A stretch of 64,000 nt of DNA from Magnetococcales bacterium (GCA_015231755.1 JADGAZ010000005.1:124001-188000); one strand, 5' to 3'. Numbered from the stretch's first letter, positions 26,525-35,927 are shown. The notes: generated from the letters alone by a model not told the origin. Numbers and translations are program-made.

Positions 26525-27180
26525 TTTCCCCTCTCCCCGGCTGGACACCCCACCACCACAGACCCATCCCCCACAGGTTTCACCACCACGGCTCCGGCCC
26601 CGACCACCGCGCCGGCCCCGATCACGATCCCTTGACGCACCACTGCCCCGGCTCCGATATGGGTGCCGCGACCCACCCGCACCCCACCGCTCAACACCGC
26701 GCCCGAGGCCACATGAACGTGGGCGTCCAACTGACAGTCGTGATCCACCACCGCGGCGGTGTTGATCAAAACATTCTCTTCCGTCACCACTCCGGTTTGC
26801 ACCACGGCCCGGGCCATGATCTGCGTTCCCATGCCGAACCGGGCCGCGGACGAGACCCAGGCTGCCGGGTGAATCACCGAGGCGAAGGCAAATCCCCTGG
26901 CCCGGCAGGCGTCGAACAGTCCCGCCCGCGCCACACCCGCGCCCACCGATCCCACGCCGAGAATCAACAACGTCGTGTCGGCGGCAATCCGCTCCAGATG
27001 GTCATCCCCACCCAGATACGGCAGTCCCAGGGCCGCTTGATCAACCGGGCTCATGACCGGAGCCAGTACCCCGATCACCCGGTCGAGCCACCCCAGTTCC
27101 TTCAGGGTGTCCCGGATTACGCGGGCGTGTCCGCCGCCGCCAAGCAGAATGAAAGAACCGGATCGCAATTTATGGGCCAC
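26521..27180 (-). CDS. NeuD/PglD-family sugar O- or N-acetyltransferase
   Basis: This 219-aa protein has an N-terminal nucleotide-sugar binding domain (ILLGGGGHARVIRDTL, about 10-90). A left-handed parallel beta-helix with hexapeptide repeats follows (about 100-210, for example GVRVGRGTHIGAGAVVRQG). The His of the VVDHDCQL motif is the likely catalytic base, as in PglD and NeuD, and the end VVVGCPAGERG matches the family. In the pathway suggested by its neighbours it could acetylate the 4-amino group made by the LegC-like enzyme (the LegH step), or modify the finished nonulosonate. The start ATG lies 59 bases after the aminotransferase stop. Confidence 0.88.
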   Translation of the reverse strand: MAHKLRSGSFILLGGGGHARVIRDTLKELGWLDRVIGVLAPVMSPVDQAALGLPYLGGDDHLERIAADTTLLILGVGSVGAGVARAGLFDACRARGFAFASVIHPAAWVSSAARFGMGTQIMARAVVQTGVVTEENVLINTAAVVDHDCQLDAHVHVASGAVLSGGVRVGRGTHIGAGAVVRQGIVIGAGAVVGAGAVVVKPVGDGSVVVGCPAGERGK

Positions 27181-27239
27181 TTTATTGGAGGTTAAAAATC
27201 ATTCTATTGGGATGGATGGCTCCACTCCGGTCGCCCTTT

Positions 27240-28412
27240 TTACCCTGTCAGCAGGCGTCGGGCGGCAAGAATGACCCGGTGTTGATCCTCTTCCGGCAAA
27301 CCCGTCGCGCAGGGCAGGGTCACCACCCGCCACCACAGATCATCGCTCACCGGTTGGGGGGTTTGGGGGGCATGGCGATAGGGTGGTTGCAGATGGAGGG
27401 GTTTCCAGAACGGACGGGCATCGATGCCCGCGGCTTGCAACCCGGCTTGCAATCGTTCCACCGCTTCCGGATCGGCCACCCGACGCATCACGAATCCGGA
27501 AAACCAGCAGGCTCCGGCGCTGTCCAAAGGTGCGGGGAAGGGGGAGACCCACGCCTCCAGATCCGCGAATGCCTGGTCGTAGCGGGCGCGAATGGCGCGT
27601 TTGGCCTGGACGAAGGGGTCGAGTCGTTCCAGTTGGGCGCAGCCGACGGCGGCCTGGAGGTTGGTCATGCGATAGTTGAACCCCACCCGGTCGTGATCGT
27701 ATCCGGATCCCAGGCGGGCGGTGGTGGTGAGATGGCGGGCCAGGGCCAGTTGCGGGAGATGGTTGCCGACGATGGCCCCACCGCCGCCACAGGTGACGGT
27801 TTTGTTGCCATTGAAAGAAAAAACCGATAACTCGGCCCCCAAAGCCCCCACGGGTTGTCCCCGGTGGGTGGCCCCCAGGGCGGCGGCGGCATCCGCGATC
27901 ACCGGCAGATTTTTGGAGCGGGCGCAGGCGACGATCGCCTCCATGTCCGCCGCCAGTCCCAGGGTATGTACCGGCATCACCGCTGCCACCCGTCTGCCCG
28001 AGGCGGAATGGAGCACGCTGCCGTCGGCCTGGAGTCGGGTTTCGCGGGACAGGATTCGTTCCAGCAGGTTGGGATCGAGATTCCAGGTGTTCGGATCCAC
28101 ATCCACCAGCCAGGGTATGGCCCCGCAGTGGGATACGGCATTGGCGCTGGCGATGAAGGTGAGGGAGGGCACGATCACCAGATCCCCCGGTCCCACCCCT
28201 GCGGTGACCAGGGCCGCATGCAATCCGCAGGTGCCGGAGGAGACCGCCACCGCCCCTTTGGCGCCGCTGGCCGCGGCCACCATGGCCTCGAACCGGTCCA
28301 CGAATGGCCCCACCGACGACACGAAGGTGCTGGTGATGCATTCTTGCAGGTAGCGGGCCTCGTTGCCGGTGAGATCCGGTACCGCCAGAGGGATTTTCTT
28401 CAGGGTGTTCAT
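27240..28412 (-). CDS. legC: DegT/DnrJ-type aminotransferase (LegC-like)
   Basis: This PLP-dependent sugar aminotransferase acts on 4-keto-6-deoxy sugars made by the preceding dehydratase. The product has 390 aa from the ATG at 28412 (MNTLKKIPLAVPDLTGNE). Motifs are VSSGTCGLHAAL, FIASANAVSHCGAIPWLVDVD, and the PLP lysine in FSFNGNKTVTCGGGG, where LegC-type enzymes also have FNGNK. GFNYRMTNLQAAVGCAQLE and a C-terminal substrate loop are complete. It follows the LegB-like gene by 11 bases. LegC assignment rests on this pairing and the FNGNK motif. A PseC-type or perosamine-type role is less likely but possible. Confidence 0.85.
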   Translation of the reverse strand: MNTLKKIPLAVPDLTGNEARYLQECITSTFVSSVGPFVDRFEAMVAAASGAKGAVAVSSGTCGLHAALVTAGVGPGDLVIVPSLTFIASANAVSHCGAIPWLVDVDPNTWNLDPNLLERILSRETRLQADGSVLHSASGRRVAAVMPVHTLGLAADMEAIVACARSKNLPVIADAAAALGATHRGQPVGALGAELSVFSFNGNKTVTCGGGGAIVGNHLPQLALARHLTTTARLGSGYDHDRVGFNYRMTNLQAAVGCAQLERLDPFVQAKRAIRARYDQAFADLEAWVSPFPAPLDSAGACWFSGFVMRRVADPEAVERLQAGLQAAGIDARPFWKPLHLQPPYRHAPQTPQPVSDDLWWRVVTLPCATGLPEEDQHRVILAARRLLTG

Positions 28413-28423
28413 GGCCTCGGGGA

Positions 28424-29623
28424 TCACATTTTGCCGTCCAGGTTCCGGTCCGCCACCCGGTGGGACAAGGCGGGCACCGCCTGCTCCATGGCCTGGCTGA
28501 TGGCGGCGATTTCCCACAGGGGTTGGGCCCGCAACTGGCGCAGGGTGGTCAGGAAGGCGCTCAAGCGTTCCGGGGTGCGGGTCGGATGGCGGATCACCCC
28601 CACGTGACGATAGCGGCTGAAATCCGCCTGTTCCCCCTGGCTCAGAAACTCCTCTTCGTCCTTTTCGCCGGTGGTGTCGCTCACCGTGAAGTGACAGGGC
28701 CACTCGCGGCAGCCCGGTGGCATGGCGGAGGCGAACTGGCGGGCCTCTGCGTCATCGGCGAACAGACGGGGGGTGTATCCGGCCTCTTGCAGGAACAGCA
28801 CCGCGATTTCGGCAAAGGTGGAAAGATCTTGTGCCGCTTCCAGTCGGGGGATGAAAACCTCCCGGTTGCATCCGGTGACGCTGGCCAGCAGACACAGTTG
28901 GCCGGCTTCAGCGTGGGAGATGAAATAACGTTTCACATCCAGGGGCGCGGCCAGGGGTTGGCGTTTTTCCAGGCGGCGGAGAAAACCGTGCAACAGACTG
29001 CCATCGGAAAAGGCCACATTGGCGAAACGGGCGGTCACGGCGGGAACCGTTTCCGACCATTGCCACATGGTCTGTTCCATCAGCGCCTTGCTGGCCCCCA
29101 TGAGATTGGCCGGATTGACCGCCTTGTCGGAAGAGACAGAAAAGAAACGGGTGGTTGGGCCTTGGGACAGGCGGGCCAGGAGTCCGTCCAGGGCCAAGAC
29201 GTTGACCTGAAGCATGCGCATCAGGGTGAAAGGATCCCGTTCCGCCCGCACGTGTTTGAGGGCGGCGAAGTTGACCACATGATCGAAAGGGGGGTGGGCT
29301 GCGAGAAAGTGGTCGAATTCGCGGGTGCCCAGGGGGATGGCGCTGGTAGCGAAGTCGTCGGGGGGAGAGAGGGCCGAGGCCCGCAGATCCCGCACCAGTT
29401 CCACCAGATTGTTTTCGTTGGGGTCCACCAGCCTCAATGCGCCCAATGGCCAGCGGACCATTTCCCGGGTGAACGCACTCCCGATGGATCCGGCGGCGCC
29501 GATCACCAGCACCTTGGCTCCGGTCAACGTTTCCGCCAGTTGGGTCCGGTACGCCTCCAGATCCTCCTGGAACATCGATCCGGGGCGGCGCAAAATTTTT
29601 TGGAGCAGGGCAGGGGAGATCAT
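28424..29623 (-). CDS. legB: NDP-N-acetylglucosamine 4,6-dehydratase (LegB-like, CapD family)
   Basis: This 399-aa short-chain dehydrogenase/reductase makes a 4-keto-6-deoxy sugar from an NDP-HexNAc. The Rossmann motif is VLVIGAAGSIGSAF (about 36-49), followed by VDPNENNLVELVRDL. The catalytic region is SVSSDKAVNPANLMGASK, where Met replaces the usual Tyr as in PglF/CapD/LegB enzymes. A C-terminal extension (about 310-399) ends in a helical tail. It is preceded by the Maf gene with a 4-bp overlap and followed by the LegC-like aminotransferase. The pair defines the first two modifications in legionaminic-acid or bacillosamine-type pathways. The Maf neighbour favours the first. Confidence 0.87.
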   Translation of the reverse strand: MISPALLQKILRRPGSMFQEDLEAYRTQLAETLTGAKVLVIGAAGSIGSAFTREMVRWPLGALRLVDPNENNLVELVRDLRASALSPPDDFATSAIPLGTREFDHFLAAHPPFDHVVNFAALKHVRAERDPFTLMRMLQVNVLALDGLLARLSQGPTTRFFSVSSDKAVNPANLMGASKALMEQTMWQWSETVPAVTARFANVAFSDGSLLHGFLRRLEKRQPLAAPLDVKRYFISHAEAGQLCLLASVTGCNREVFIPRLEAAQDLSTFAEIAVLFLQEAGYTPRLFADDAEARQFASAMPPGCREWPCHFTVSDTTGEKDEEEFLSQGEQADFSRYRHVGVIRHPTRTPERLSAFLTTLRQLRAQPLWEIAAISQAMEQAVPALSHRVADRNLDGKM

Positions 29624-32205
29624 GGGGTGTCTCCGGTCTGGATCCGATCCAGATCGTCGATGAAGGTGCGCACCGCCTGATTGTCCGGATCCTCCGCCAG
29701 GATGCGGGCAAAGGTTTCCCGGGCCTCTTGAGGTCGTCCCAACTCCAGATAGAGCCGTCCCAGCTTGATCATGGTGACAAAATCCTTGCGCACGATCTTG
29801 AGATACTCCTCGAAGATGGCCGCCGCCGTCGTACCTTTGCCGTTGAGTCGCAGCAATTCCGCATGGAAGGGAATGTGGGCCAGGGAGAGTTCCGACAACC
29901 GCTGGGAGATCGCCTGGGCGGTGAGCATGTCTCCGGTCTGCAAGGCGATGGTGAAGAGCCGTTGCAAGGCTTCGGGGAGCAGGGCCTTGTGGGTGATCTG
30001 CCGATAGGAGCGGGCGGCCAGTTCCTGGTTTCCGTCGAGTTCTGTCAGATAGCCCTGGATCAGATGGCTGTATTCGTTCTTTTCGGCCAGAGAGCTTTTT
30101 TCCAGTCCGGCGCCAAACTGACGCAACCGTTCCATTTCCCGATTGCGGAACATGGCCTGGGCCTTGACCCGTACCCCTTGCGGAGAACTGAGCATCGACA
30201 GGATATACTGTTTGTAGTCGTGATCGGTCTGGGCCAGGAGTGCTGCGAAGTCGTGGTCCAGTGCGACGAAACCGGCCTGCACCGGTTCGGGCAGGGTTGC
30301 GATGGTCAGACCCCGACGGTGCAAAAAGACCAGGGAGCGGCCCGGTTGGTTGTCGTCACGCCATTGTTTGAGCAGTTGTTTGTAGTCCGGACGGGGTTTT
30401 TCCTCCTCCATGCGGGCCCGGAGCCGTTGTCGGACCGCGTCGAGCAGTTTGATCAGGGAGACGGCGTTGTCCCGATAGATTTCGTAATAGAGGCGTCCGG
30501 CTTGTTCGATCTCCGCGTCGCTCCAATCCCGCTCCTTGTCCGGACGGCTCAATTTGAGCATGGCCCCCAGACCCCATCTTTTGACCAGTCGGCTGATCTC
30601 CCGGTACTCCCCGTCCAGGATCTCCTCGATGGCATCCATGCGTTTCTTGAATTTGAAGTGGGGCGGTTTGCCCCGGCGACCGAACAGATCGTCGTTGCAC
30701 TCCAGACCCTCGATGGCCAATCCTTTCACCTTGGCGGCCAATCCCCGCACCTTGGCCAACTCCTTGTCCACAGCCTGATAGTGGGCGGTGCGGCTGATGG
30801 GGGTTTCCTCCGGCATCAGTGCCCGGAGTCGGTCGCGGGCGGATGGGGTGACACGCTCCGGGGTGATGGTTTCCCAGGGGAGATGTTCCACCCCTTCGAT
30901 TTTGGCGGAGCCGGGGCAGGGGTTGATCAACCGACAGTGGCGCTCGATGGCGAAGCGGGCCAGGGCCGCCAGACTCGGGATGGCGTTGAGAAAGTCGTGA
31001 CGGGTTTCCGCCATCCAGCCTCCGTTGGTCTCCACCATCAGATCCCCACGGGCGATGAAAGGACCGGTCTGCTGTTCCACGCTTCCCGCCGCATGGGTGA
31101 AACCCTCGCGGTTGAAACACAGGTCGAATCCCGCCAGCACCACCCGGGAAAATCCCATGTCCACGGCCATGCCCAACGCCTGATGGCCCACGGTGATGCC
31201 GGGATACAAGACATTCGTCGGATTGAGGGGGCTTTCCCAGGGGAACAGGGGCCCCATGTAGGCGTTGCGTCCCCGCCATTGGCCCAGCAGGGCGGGATTG
31301 AGGTGATACATGTTGATCAGGAGACTCTCCTGCCACAACCCCAGCATGCCCTTGCTTTGGTGAAAGATCACATCGTGGGGATCGATGGCGAACAGCACAT
31401 CCGGCGTGATCCCTTCCCGGCTCAGTTGATCCGCCACCCGGGCCACGGCCAGAATGGTCAGTTGATCCCGATGTTGGTGGATCCAGGGAAAACTCTCCGG
31501 CAGGGAAGGGCCGCCAGCCAGCAGCACGGCGGTTCGGCCTGTGAAGGCATCCTTCAACCGATAGGCGGGAAAACGGTTTTCCGCCAGATTTTCCAGCCCT
31601 TTCACCATGAAAATGCGGTTGCCGACTTCATGGTTCACCTGCAAGCGGTACTGGCCCAGGGTGCGTTCCGCCTCGTTGAACAGGCTCACATAACCGTCGT
31701 GGATGCCGTCCACCACCGCCAGCGATTTGGCCACGAACACTTGGTCCAGATAAAAATATTCTTTGATCCCGAAGGGTTCGGATTCGGCGATCCAGTGATC
31801 GACGGTGGTCACCAGAATGCCGGGAGGCAGTTCTTGCGGCATCATGCCTGCGTCATGCAGCCGTTTCAGGACTTCGGGCAAGTCGAGAAAAATGAAACGG
31901 GAGCCTTCCGGACGTTTGCGTTTCAGGATCCAGTTGAGCAGCAGCCCGGAGTCGCACCCCACCACCAGATACAACGAATCCTCCCGGGTGAAGGATTCCC
32001 CGAATTGTTGCTGAAAAACATTATCCGATCCGACCCTGGAAAAGGCCTCCTGGTTCACGGACGGCAGATAACGCTCCCCGAACCGGTTCATGAGAAGTGG
32101 ACCCAGTGACATTTCCTGCGTCTTGTCGGGCATGGTGTGGCCTTCCAAAGGGGTGTTTTCGGAATCGATGATGCGCGTAAGAGTCATAAGCAATTTTTCG
32201 GCCAT
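29620..32205 (-). CDS. Motility accessory factor (Maf/DUF115) glycosyltransferase with helical repeat tail
   Basis: Maf proteins transfer nonulosonic acids (pseudaminic or legionaminic acid) to flagellin. This one has about 861 aa. The N-terminal domain contains LYLVVGCDSGLLLNWIL. The MAF_flag10 core (about 200-500) has AVLLAGGPSLPESFPWI, TPDVLFAIDPHDVIFHQ and VVLAGFDLCFNREG. The C-terminal third is helical and TPR-like (FVTMIKLGRLYLELGRPQEARETFARIL). The ATG at 32205 is preferred to 32241, but no start has a clear Shine-Dalgarno; 32187 is also possible. It is the first gene of the five-gene minus operon and is divergent from two TPR-glycosyltransferase genes. Confidence 0.88.
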   Translation of the reverse strand: MAEKLLMTLTRIIDSENTPLEGHTMPDKTQEMSLGPLLMNRFGERYLPSVNQEAFSRVGSDNVFQQQFGESFTREDSLYLVVGCDSGLLLNWILKRKRPEGSRFIFLDLPEVLKRLHDAGMMPQELPPGILVTTVDHWIAESEPFGIKEYFYLDQVFVAKSLAVVDGIHDGYVSLFNEAERTLGQYRLQVNHEVGNRIFMVKGLENLAENRFPAYRLKDAFTGRTAVLLAGGPSLPESFPWIHQHRDQLTILAVARVADQLSREGITPDVLFAIDPHDVIFHQSKGMLGLWQESLLINMYHLNPALLGQWRGRNAYMGPLFPWESPLNPTNVLYPGITVGHQALGMAVDMGFSRVVLAGFDLCFNREGFTHAAGSVEQQTGPFIARGDLMVETNGGWMAETRHDFLNAIPSLAALARFAIERHCRLINPCPGSAKIEGVEHLPWETITPERVTPSARDRLRALMPEETPISRTAHYQAVDKELAKVRGLAAKVKGLAIEGLECNDDLFGRRGKPPHFKFKKRMDAIEEILDGEYREISRLVKRWGLGAMLKLSRPDKERDWSDAEIEQAGRLYYEIYRDNAVSLIKLLDAVRQRLRARMEEEKPRPDYKQLLKQWRDDNQPGRSLVFLHRRGLTIATLPEPVQAGFVALDHDFAALLAQTDHDYKQYILSMLSSPQGVRVKAQAMFRNREMERLRQFGAGLEKSSLAEKNEYSHLIQGYLTELDGNQELAARSYRQITHKALLPEALQRLFTIALQTGDMLTAQAISQRLSELSLAHIPFHAELLRLNGKGTTAAAIFEEYLKIVRKDFVTMIKLGRLYLELGRPQEARETFARILAEDPDNQAVRTFIDDLDRIQTGDTP

Positions 32206-32291
32206 TTCAATGGGTGGCCCTTTACGGCCTCGGGATTGCATGCTTTGATGGCCATCTCGTGATTCACCTTCAACCGGGCCAGATTTTTACC

Positions 32292-33761
32292 ATGTCCGAC
32301 ACCCCCCCCACCGAGTTGCATGCTGCCATGGCCGATGTGGCCACCTGTATCGATCAGGGGCTTTGGAACGCCGCCCTGGAGCGTTTGCTGGTCTTGAAGA
32401 AACGTTATCCGGGATATGCCCACGTGCTGCACCTGTTGGGTGTGGTGCGGCAGGAGTTGGGGGAGGGGCGGGGGGCGTTGGAGGCGTTGAGTCAGGCGGT
32501 GGCCATCCTGCCGGACAACGCCGTGTTTCAACTGGACCTGGGGGTGCTGCTCCACAAAAGAGGCGCACGACTGCCGGCTCTGGATTGTCTGCGGGAAGCG
32601 GTCCGGCTCAGTCCCGACAACGAGGCGGCCTGTTTCCACCTCGGGGATCTGCTGATGGATCTGGGAGAGGTCGAGGAGGCGATCGACTGTTTCACCCGTG
32701 CGACCCGTCTCAAGCCGGATATGGCAGGGGCGTGGATCAATCTGGGTCTGTGTCAAAAATCCCGGAACCGTCCCGAACTCGCCCTGGAGTGTTTTCGCAC
32801 GGCCTCGCAGGTCCGACCGGATCACGCCCAGGCCCATGTCAATCTGGCCATGGCCCATCTGATGATGGAACACTACCCGGAAGGATGGCGGGAATACGAG
32901 TGGCGCTTCAAACTCGATCAACCCAGCGTCCCGTATCCATGCCCCTCGATTCCCCGTTGGCAGGGGGAACCTCTGCAAGACCGAACCATCCTTTTGTTGG
33001 GAGAGCAGGGGTTCGGAGACATGATCCAGTTCATCCGCTTCGCCGCTGTGCTGAAAGATCAGGGCGCGCGGGTGCTGCTGACCGTGCCCACCCCTTTGGT
33101 GACGCTGTTCCGGCGTGCCCCGGGGGTGGCGCAGGTGCAAAATCATGCGGAATTCCGTGAACCGGTCCATTTCCAGATTCCGCTTCTGTCCGTGCCCGGA
33201 GTGCTGGGCACCACGGTGGAGACCATTCCGGCGGTTGGGGGGTATCTGACTCCGGATCCGCAACAAGTCGCCGAATGGGCCGGTCGGCTGAGCGAACCGG
33301 GCTTCAAGGTGGGGCTGGTCTGGGAAGGAAAACCGTTGCACGCCAATGATCCGTTGCGGCGTCGCTCCTGCACCCTGGCGGATCTGCTGCCCTTGGCGCA
33401 GGTGCCGGGGGTGAGCCTGTACAGCCTGCAGAAAAGTGAGCCGGATCGACCCTTGCCCCGGATTCCGGAAGGATTGTCGATGCGGATCATGGATTCTTAC
33501 TTGACCGATTTTGCCGCCACGGCGGCGATCATGAGCCGGATGGATCGGATCATCACCATCGATTCGGCCACGGCCCATCTGGCCGGAGCCTTGGGGGTGC
33601 CGGTTTGGACCCTGTTGCCCCGGGCGCCGGATTGGCGTTGGGGCATGAATCGATCCACCACACCCTGGTATGCCTCCATGACCCTGTTTCGCCAGAGGGT
33701 GACCGATCGTTGGAGCGAGCCTGTGGAGGCGATGGTCCGGGCCTGGGAGCCGCGGACATGA
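32292..33761 (+). CDS. TPR-repeat protein with C-terminal GT9-like glycosyltransferase domain (copy 1)
   Basis: This 489-aa cytoplasmic protein begins with about six tetratricopeptide repeats (residues 10-205, for example AAWINLGL-type and AVFQLDLGVLLHKRG units). A heptosyltransferase/GT9-like domain follows (about 225-485), with LLGEQGFGDMIQFIRFA, VGLVWEGKP, LYSLQKSE, and the nucleotide-sugar motif TIDSATAHLAGALGVPVWTLLP. The ATG at 32292 was chosen because it starts just before the first repeat; the frame is open for 26 more codons into the divergent promoter. Such TPR-GT proteins are found in flagellin and surface glycosylation loci. Its stop overlaps the next gene (ATGA). The acceptor is unknown. 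Confidence 0.85.
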   Translation: MSDTPPTELHAAMADVATCIDQGLWNAALERLLVLKKRYPGYAHVLHLLGVVRQELGEGRGALEALSQAVAILPDNAVFQLDLGVLLHKRGARLPALDCLREAVRLSPDNEAACFHLGDLLMDLGEVEEAIDCFTRATRLKPDMAGAWINLGLCQKSRNRPELALECFRTASQVRPDHAQAHVNLAMAHLMMEHYPEGWREYEWRFKLDQPSVPYPCPSIPRWQGEPLQDRTILLLGEQGFGDMIQFIRFAAVLKDQGARVLLTVPTPLVTLFRRAPGVAQVQNHAEFREPVHFQIPLLSVPGVLGTTVETIPAVGGYLTPDPQQVAEWAGRLSEPGFKVGLVWEGKPLHANDPLRRRSCTLADLLPLAQVPGVSLYSLQKSEPDRPLPRIPEGLSMRIMDSYLTDFAATAAIMSRMDRIITIDSATAHLAGALGVPVWTLLPRAPDWRWGMNRSTTPWYASMTLFRQRVTDRWSEPVEAMVRAWEPRT

Positions 33762-35230
33762 ATACCGCCGACATTCCCGGGTTGCTTCAGCAGGCTTTGG
33801 CCGCTCATCGGCGTCGGGATCCGGTGCAGGTGAACGCCTTGGTGCGGCAGGTGTTGGACATGGATCCGGACAACGCCGATGCGCTGTATGTGTTGGGCCT
33901 GAGTGCCGGTTCCATGAACCGCCCCGATCTGGCGGTCAATCTGTTGAGCAAGGCGGTGGCCCTCAATCCGGATCAACCCTATTATCATTTCAATCTGGGA
34001 TCCTGTTTCAGTGCCTTGGGCCAAAACGAACGGGCCGAAGAGAGTCTGCGCGCCGCCATCGCCCTGAAACCCGATCTGGCGGAAGCCTGGATCAATCTGG
34101 GCAATTGGCGCATGGCCCAAGGGGAGTTGTCGGCTGCGGTGGAGTATTATCTGCACGGGGTGGGGTTGAATCCCGATCTGACCATCGGCCACTATAATCT
34201 GGGGGTCATTTTTCAGGAGCATGGGGATCACGGGATGGCTTTGGAGCGGTTCCGGGAGGCCTTGCGGTGTGACCCCGAATACCCCCAGGCCCACATGGGA
34301 ATGGCGGCTTCGTTGCTCAAGACCGGCTGTTACGCCGCCGGCTGGCGGGAGTATGAATGGCGGTTCCGACTGCCCCATCATGCCCCGCGTATCTGTCCCG
34401 TGCCCCGCTGGGAGGGTCGGGTGTCTGCGGGGTTGCGTATCTATGTCTATACCGAACAGGGCTTCGGCGACGCCTTGATGTTCGCCCGGTTCGCACCTTT
34501 GCTCCGGGAGAGGGGCGCCCGGGTGCTGCTGGAGTGTCGTCCGGAGTTGTTGCGGCTTCTGACCGCCTCGTCTCTGGCGGATCAGGTGACGGCACGGGCC
34601 TCGGACGATGGCGCGCCTCCTCCGTTCGATTACGACTGCCATGTTCCCCTGATGAGTCTGCCGGAGGTGTTGGGGATCACTTTGGATACCCTGCCGAATT
34701 TCCCCTATCTGATGGCGCCCCCGGAGCGGGTGCGGGCCTGGGGGGAGCGACTCGGGGAGAAAAAAGGATGGCGGGTGGGGCTTTCCTGGTCGGGCAACCC
34801 TGCGGCGGATGTCAATCAGGTTCGGGCCTGCCCCCTGGAGACCTTGTTGCCTTTGACCCTGTTGCCCGGCATTACCTTCTACAGCCTGCAAAAAGGGCCA
34901 CCCGCCGCCCAATTGACCGAAGCGTTGTGTCAACGTCACGAAATCATTCCCCTGGGGGATAAATTGGGAGATTTCGCCGAAACCGCCGCCGTGTTGCAGC
35001 ATCTGGATCTGTTGATCTCCACGGACACGGCGCTTGTCCACTTGGCGGGCGGGTTGGGGGTACCGGTCTGGACCTTGTTGCACACGGCTTGTGAATGGCG
35101 TTGGCTGGAAAAACGGGAAGACAGCCCTTGGTATCCGTCCATGCGTCTGTTTCGTCAGGCCAGATCGGGGGATTGGCGGGAGTTGGTGGGGCGGGTCAGA
35201 GGTGCTTTGGAGGTGTTGACACAAATCTGA
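33758..35230 (+). CDS. TPR-repeat protein with C-terminal GT9-like glycosyltransferase domain (copy 2)
   Basis: This is the tandem paralogue of the preceding gene, 490 aa. The N-terminal TPR array (about 5-215) has units such as AEAWINLGNWRMAQGELSAAVEYY and HYNLGVIFQEHGDHGMALERF. The GT9-like domain has YTEQGFGDALMFARFAPLLRERGARVLLE, VGLSWSGNP, FYSLQKGPP, and STDTALVHLAGGLGVPVWTLLH. Shared landmarks with copy 1 include GWREYEWRF and EQGFGD at the same places, so they arose by duplication, though the sequences have diverged widely. The ATG at 33758 overlaps copy 1's stop. They are probably one operon, transcribed away from the Maf operon. Confidence 0.85.
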   Translation: MNTADIPGLLQQALAAHRRRDPVQVNALVRQVLDMDPDNADALYVLGLSAGSMNRPDLAVNLLSKAVALNPDQPYYHFNLGSCFSALGQNERAEESLRAAIALKPDLAEAWINLGNWRMAQGELSAAVEYYLHGVGLNPDLTIGHYNLGVIFQEHGDHGMALERFREALRCDPEYPQAHMGMAASLLKTGCYAAGWREYEWRFRLPHHAPRICPVPRWEGRVSAGLRIYVYTEQGFGDALMFARFAPLLRERGARVLLECRPELLRLLTASSLADQVTARASDDGAPPPFDYDCHVPLMSLPEVLGITLDTLPNFPYLMAPPERVRAWGERLGEKKGWRVGLSWSGNPAADVNQVRACPLETLLPLTLLPGITFYSLQKGPPAAQLTEALCQRHEIIPLGDKLGDFAETAAVLQHLDLLISTDTALVHLAGGLGVPVWTLLHTACEWRWLEKREDSPWYPSMRLFRQARSGDWRELVGRVRGALEVLTQI

Positions 35231-35327
35231 AAATCTTGCCATAAACGCAGAAATACTGCTTGATTTTTGGTTTCCGTTCACTTATTCTCCTCGAACTGGA
35301 ATTTCCTGCATGGCGCGGAGTAGGGTT

Positions 35328-35356
35328 TTGCACGGTTCTTTCCAAGTCTATATAAC
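35328..35356 (+). promoter_or_regulatory. Sigma-70-type promoter of cheW
   Basis: TTGCAC (35328-35333) and TATAAC (35351-35356) are separated by 17 bases. The start of transcription would fall about 35363, 17 bases before the cheW ATG, with AGGAGA at 35367-35372. Confidence 0.7.
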
Positions 35357-35379
35357 AAATGTTTTTAGGAGAATAGGCG

Positions 35380-35856
35380 ATGGGTTCGTATGCCTCTCTG
35401 GAATCCACCCAGTTTCTGACTTTCCATTTGGACCAGGAGGTCTATGCCATCGACATCTCCCGGATCAAAGAGGTGCTTGAATTCACGCCACTGACCCGGA
35501 TTCCACGGACTCCGGATTTCATGTGCGGGGTGATCAATCTGCGTGGCAACGTGGTGCCGGTGGTGGATTTGCGTTTGAAGTTCGGCATGACCAAGGATGA
35601 CCCCACCATCAATACCTGCATCATCATTCTGGACGTGATTCAGGATGATGAGGCCACGGTGATCGGAGCGGTTGCGGATTCGGTCAAGGAGGTGATGGAA
35701 CTCGATCCCAAACAGATCGAGCCGCCTCCCCGGTTCGGCACCGGGGTGCCCAACGGGTTTATTCGTGGCATTGGCAAGCATGGTCAACAGTTTGTTATGG
35801 TGCTGGAAACAGATCGAATTTTTTCCGACAGCGCATCCACCCTCGTCGCGTCGTGA
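35380..35856 (+). CDS. cheW: CheW-type chemotaxis coupling protein
   Basis: CheW links chemoreceptors to the CheA kinase. The product has 158 aa, the normal length, and is a single CheW domain. Visible conserved segments are FLTFHLDQEVYAIDI, IKEVLEFTPLTRIPRTPDFMCGVINLRGNVVPVVDLR, and VVADSVKEVME-like ADSVKEVMELD. The C-terminal FIRGIGKHGQQFVMVLETDRIF closes the fold. A strong promoter and an AGGAGA ribosome-binding site precede it. The next gene is a CheX-type protein. cheA and receptor genes are not adjacent, so this is a minor or orphan chemosensory locus. Confidence 0.95.
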   Translation: MGSYASLESTQFLTFHLDQEVYAIDISRIKEVLEFTPLTRIPRTPDFMCGVINLRGNVVPVVDLRLKFGMTKDDPTINTCIIILDVIQDDEATVIGAVADSVKEVMELDPKQIEPPPRFGTGVPNGFIRGIGKHGQQFVMVLETDRIFSDSASTLVAS

Positions 35857-35927
35857 TTTTGCAGCCGGTCGCGGACTTCTTTGCAAGTTTCATCCGTCCC
35901 GCCCTGCGGTTCAAGGAGAGCCAACCC

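Noticed and set aside
33497-35281. 594-codon minus-strand frame opposite the TPR-glycosyltransferases
   Set aside because: It crosses two real genes and has no domain; it is a result of high GC.
35311-35333. Possible sigma-54 promoter before cheW (TGGCGCGG ... TTTTGCA)
   Set aside because: The distance between the GG and GC elements is 16 bases instead of 10. A sigma-70 pair fits better.
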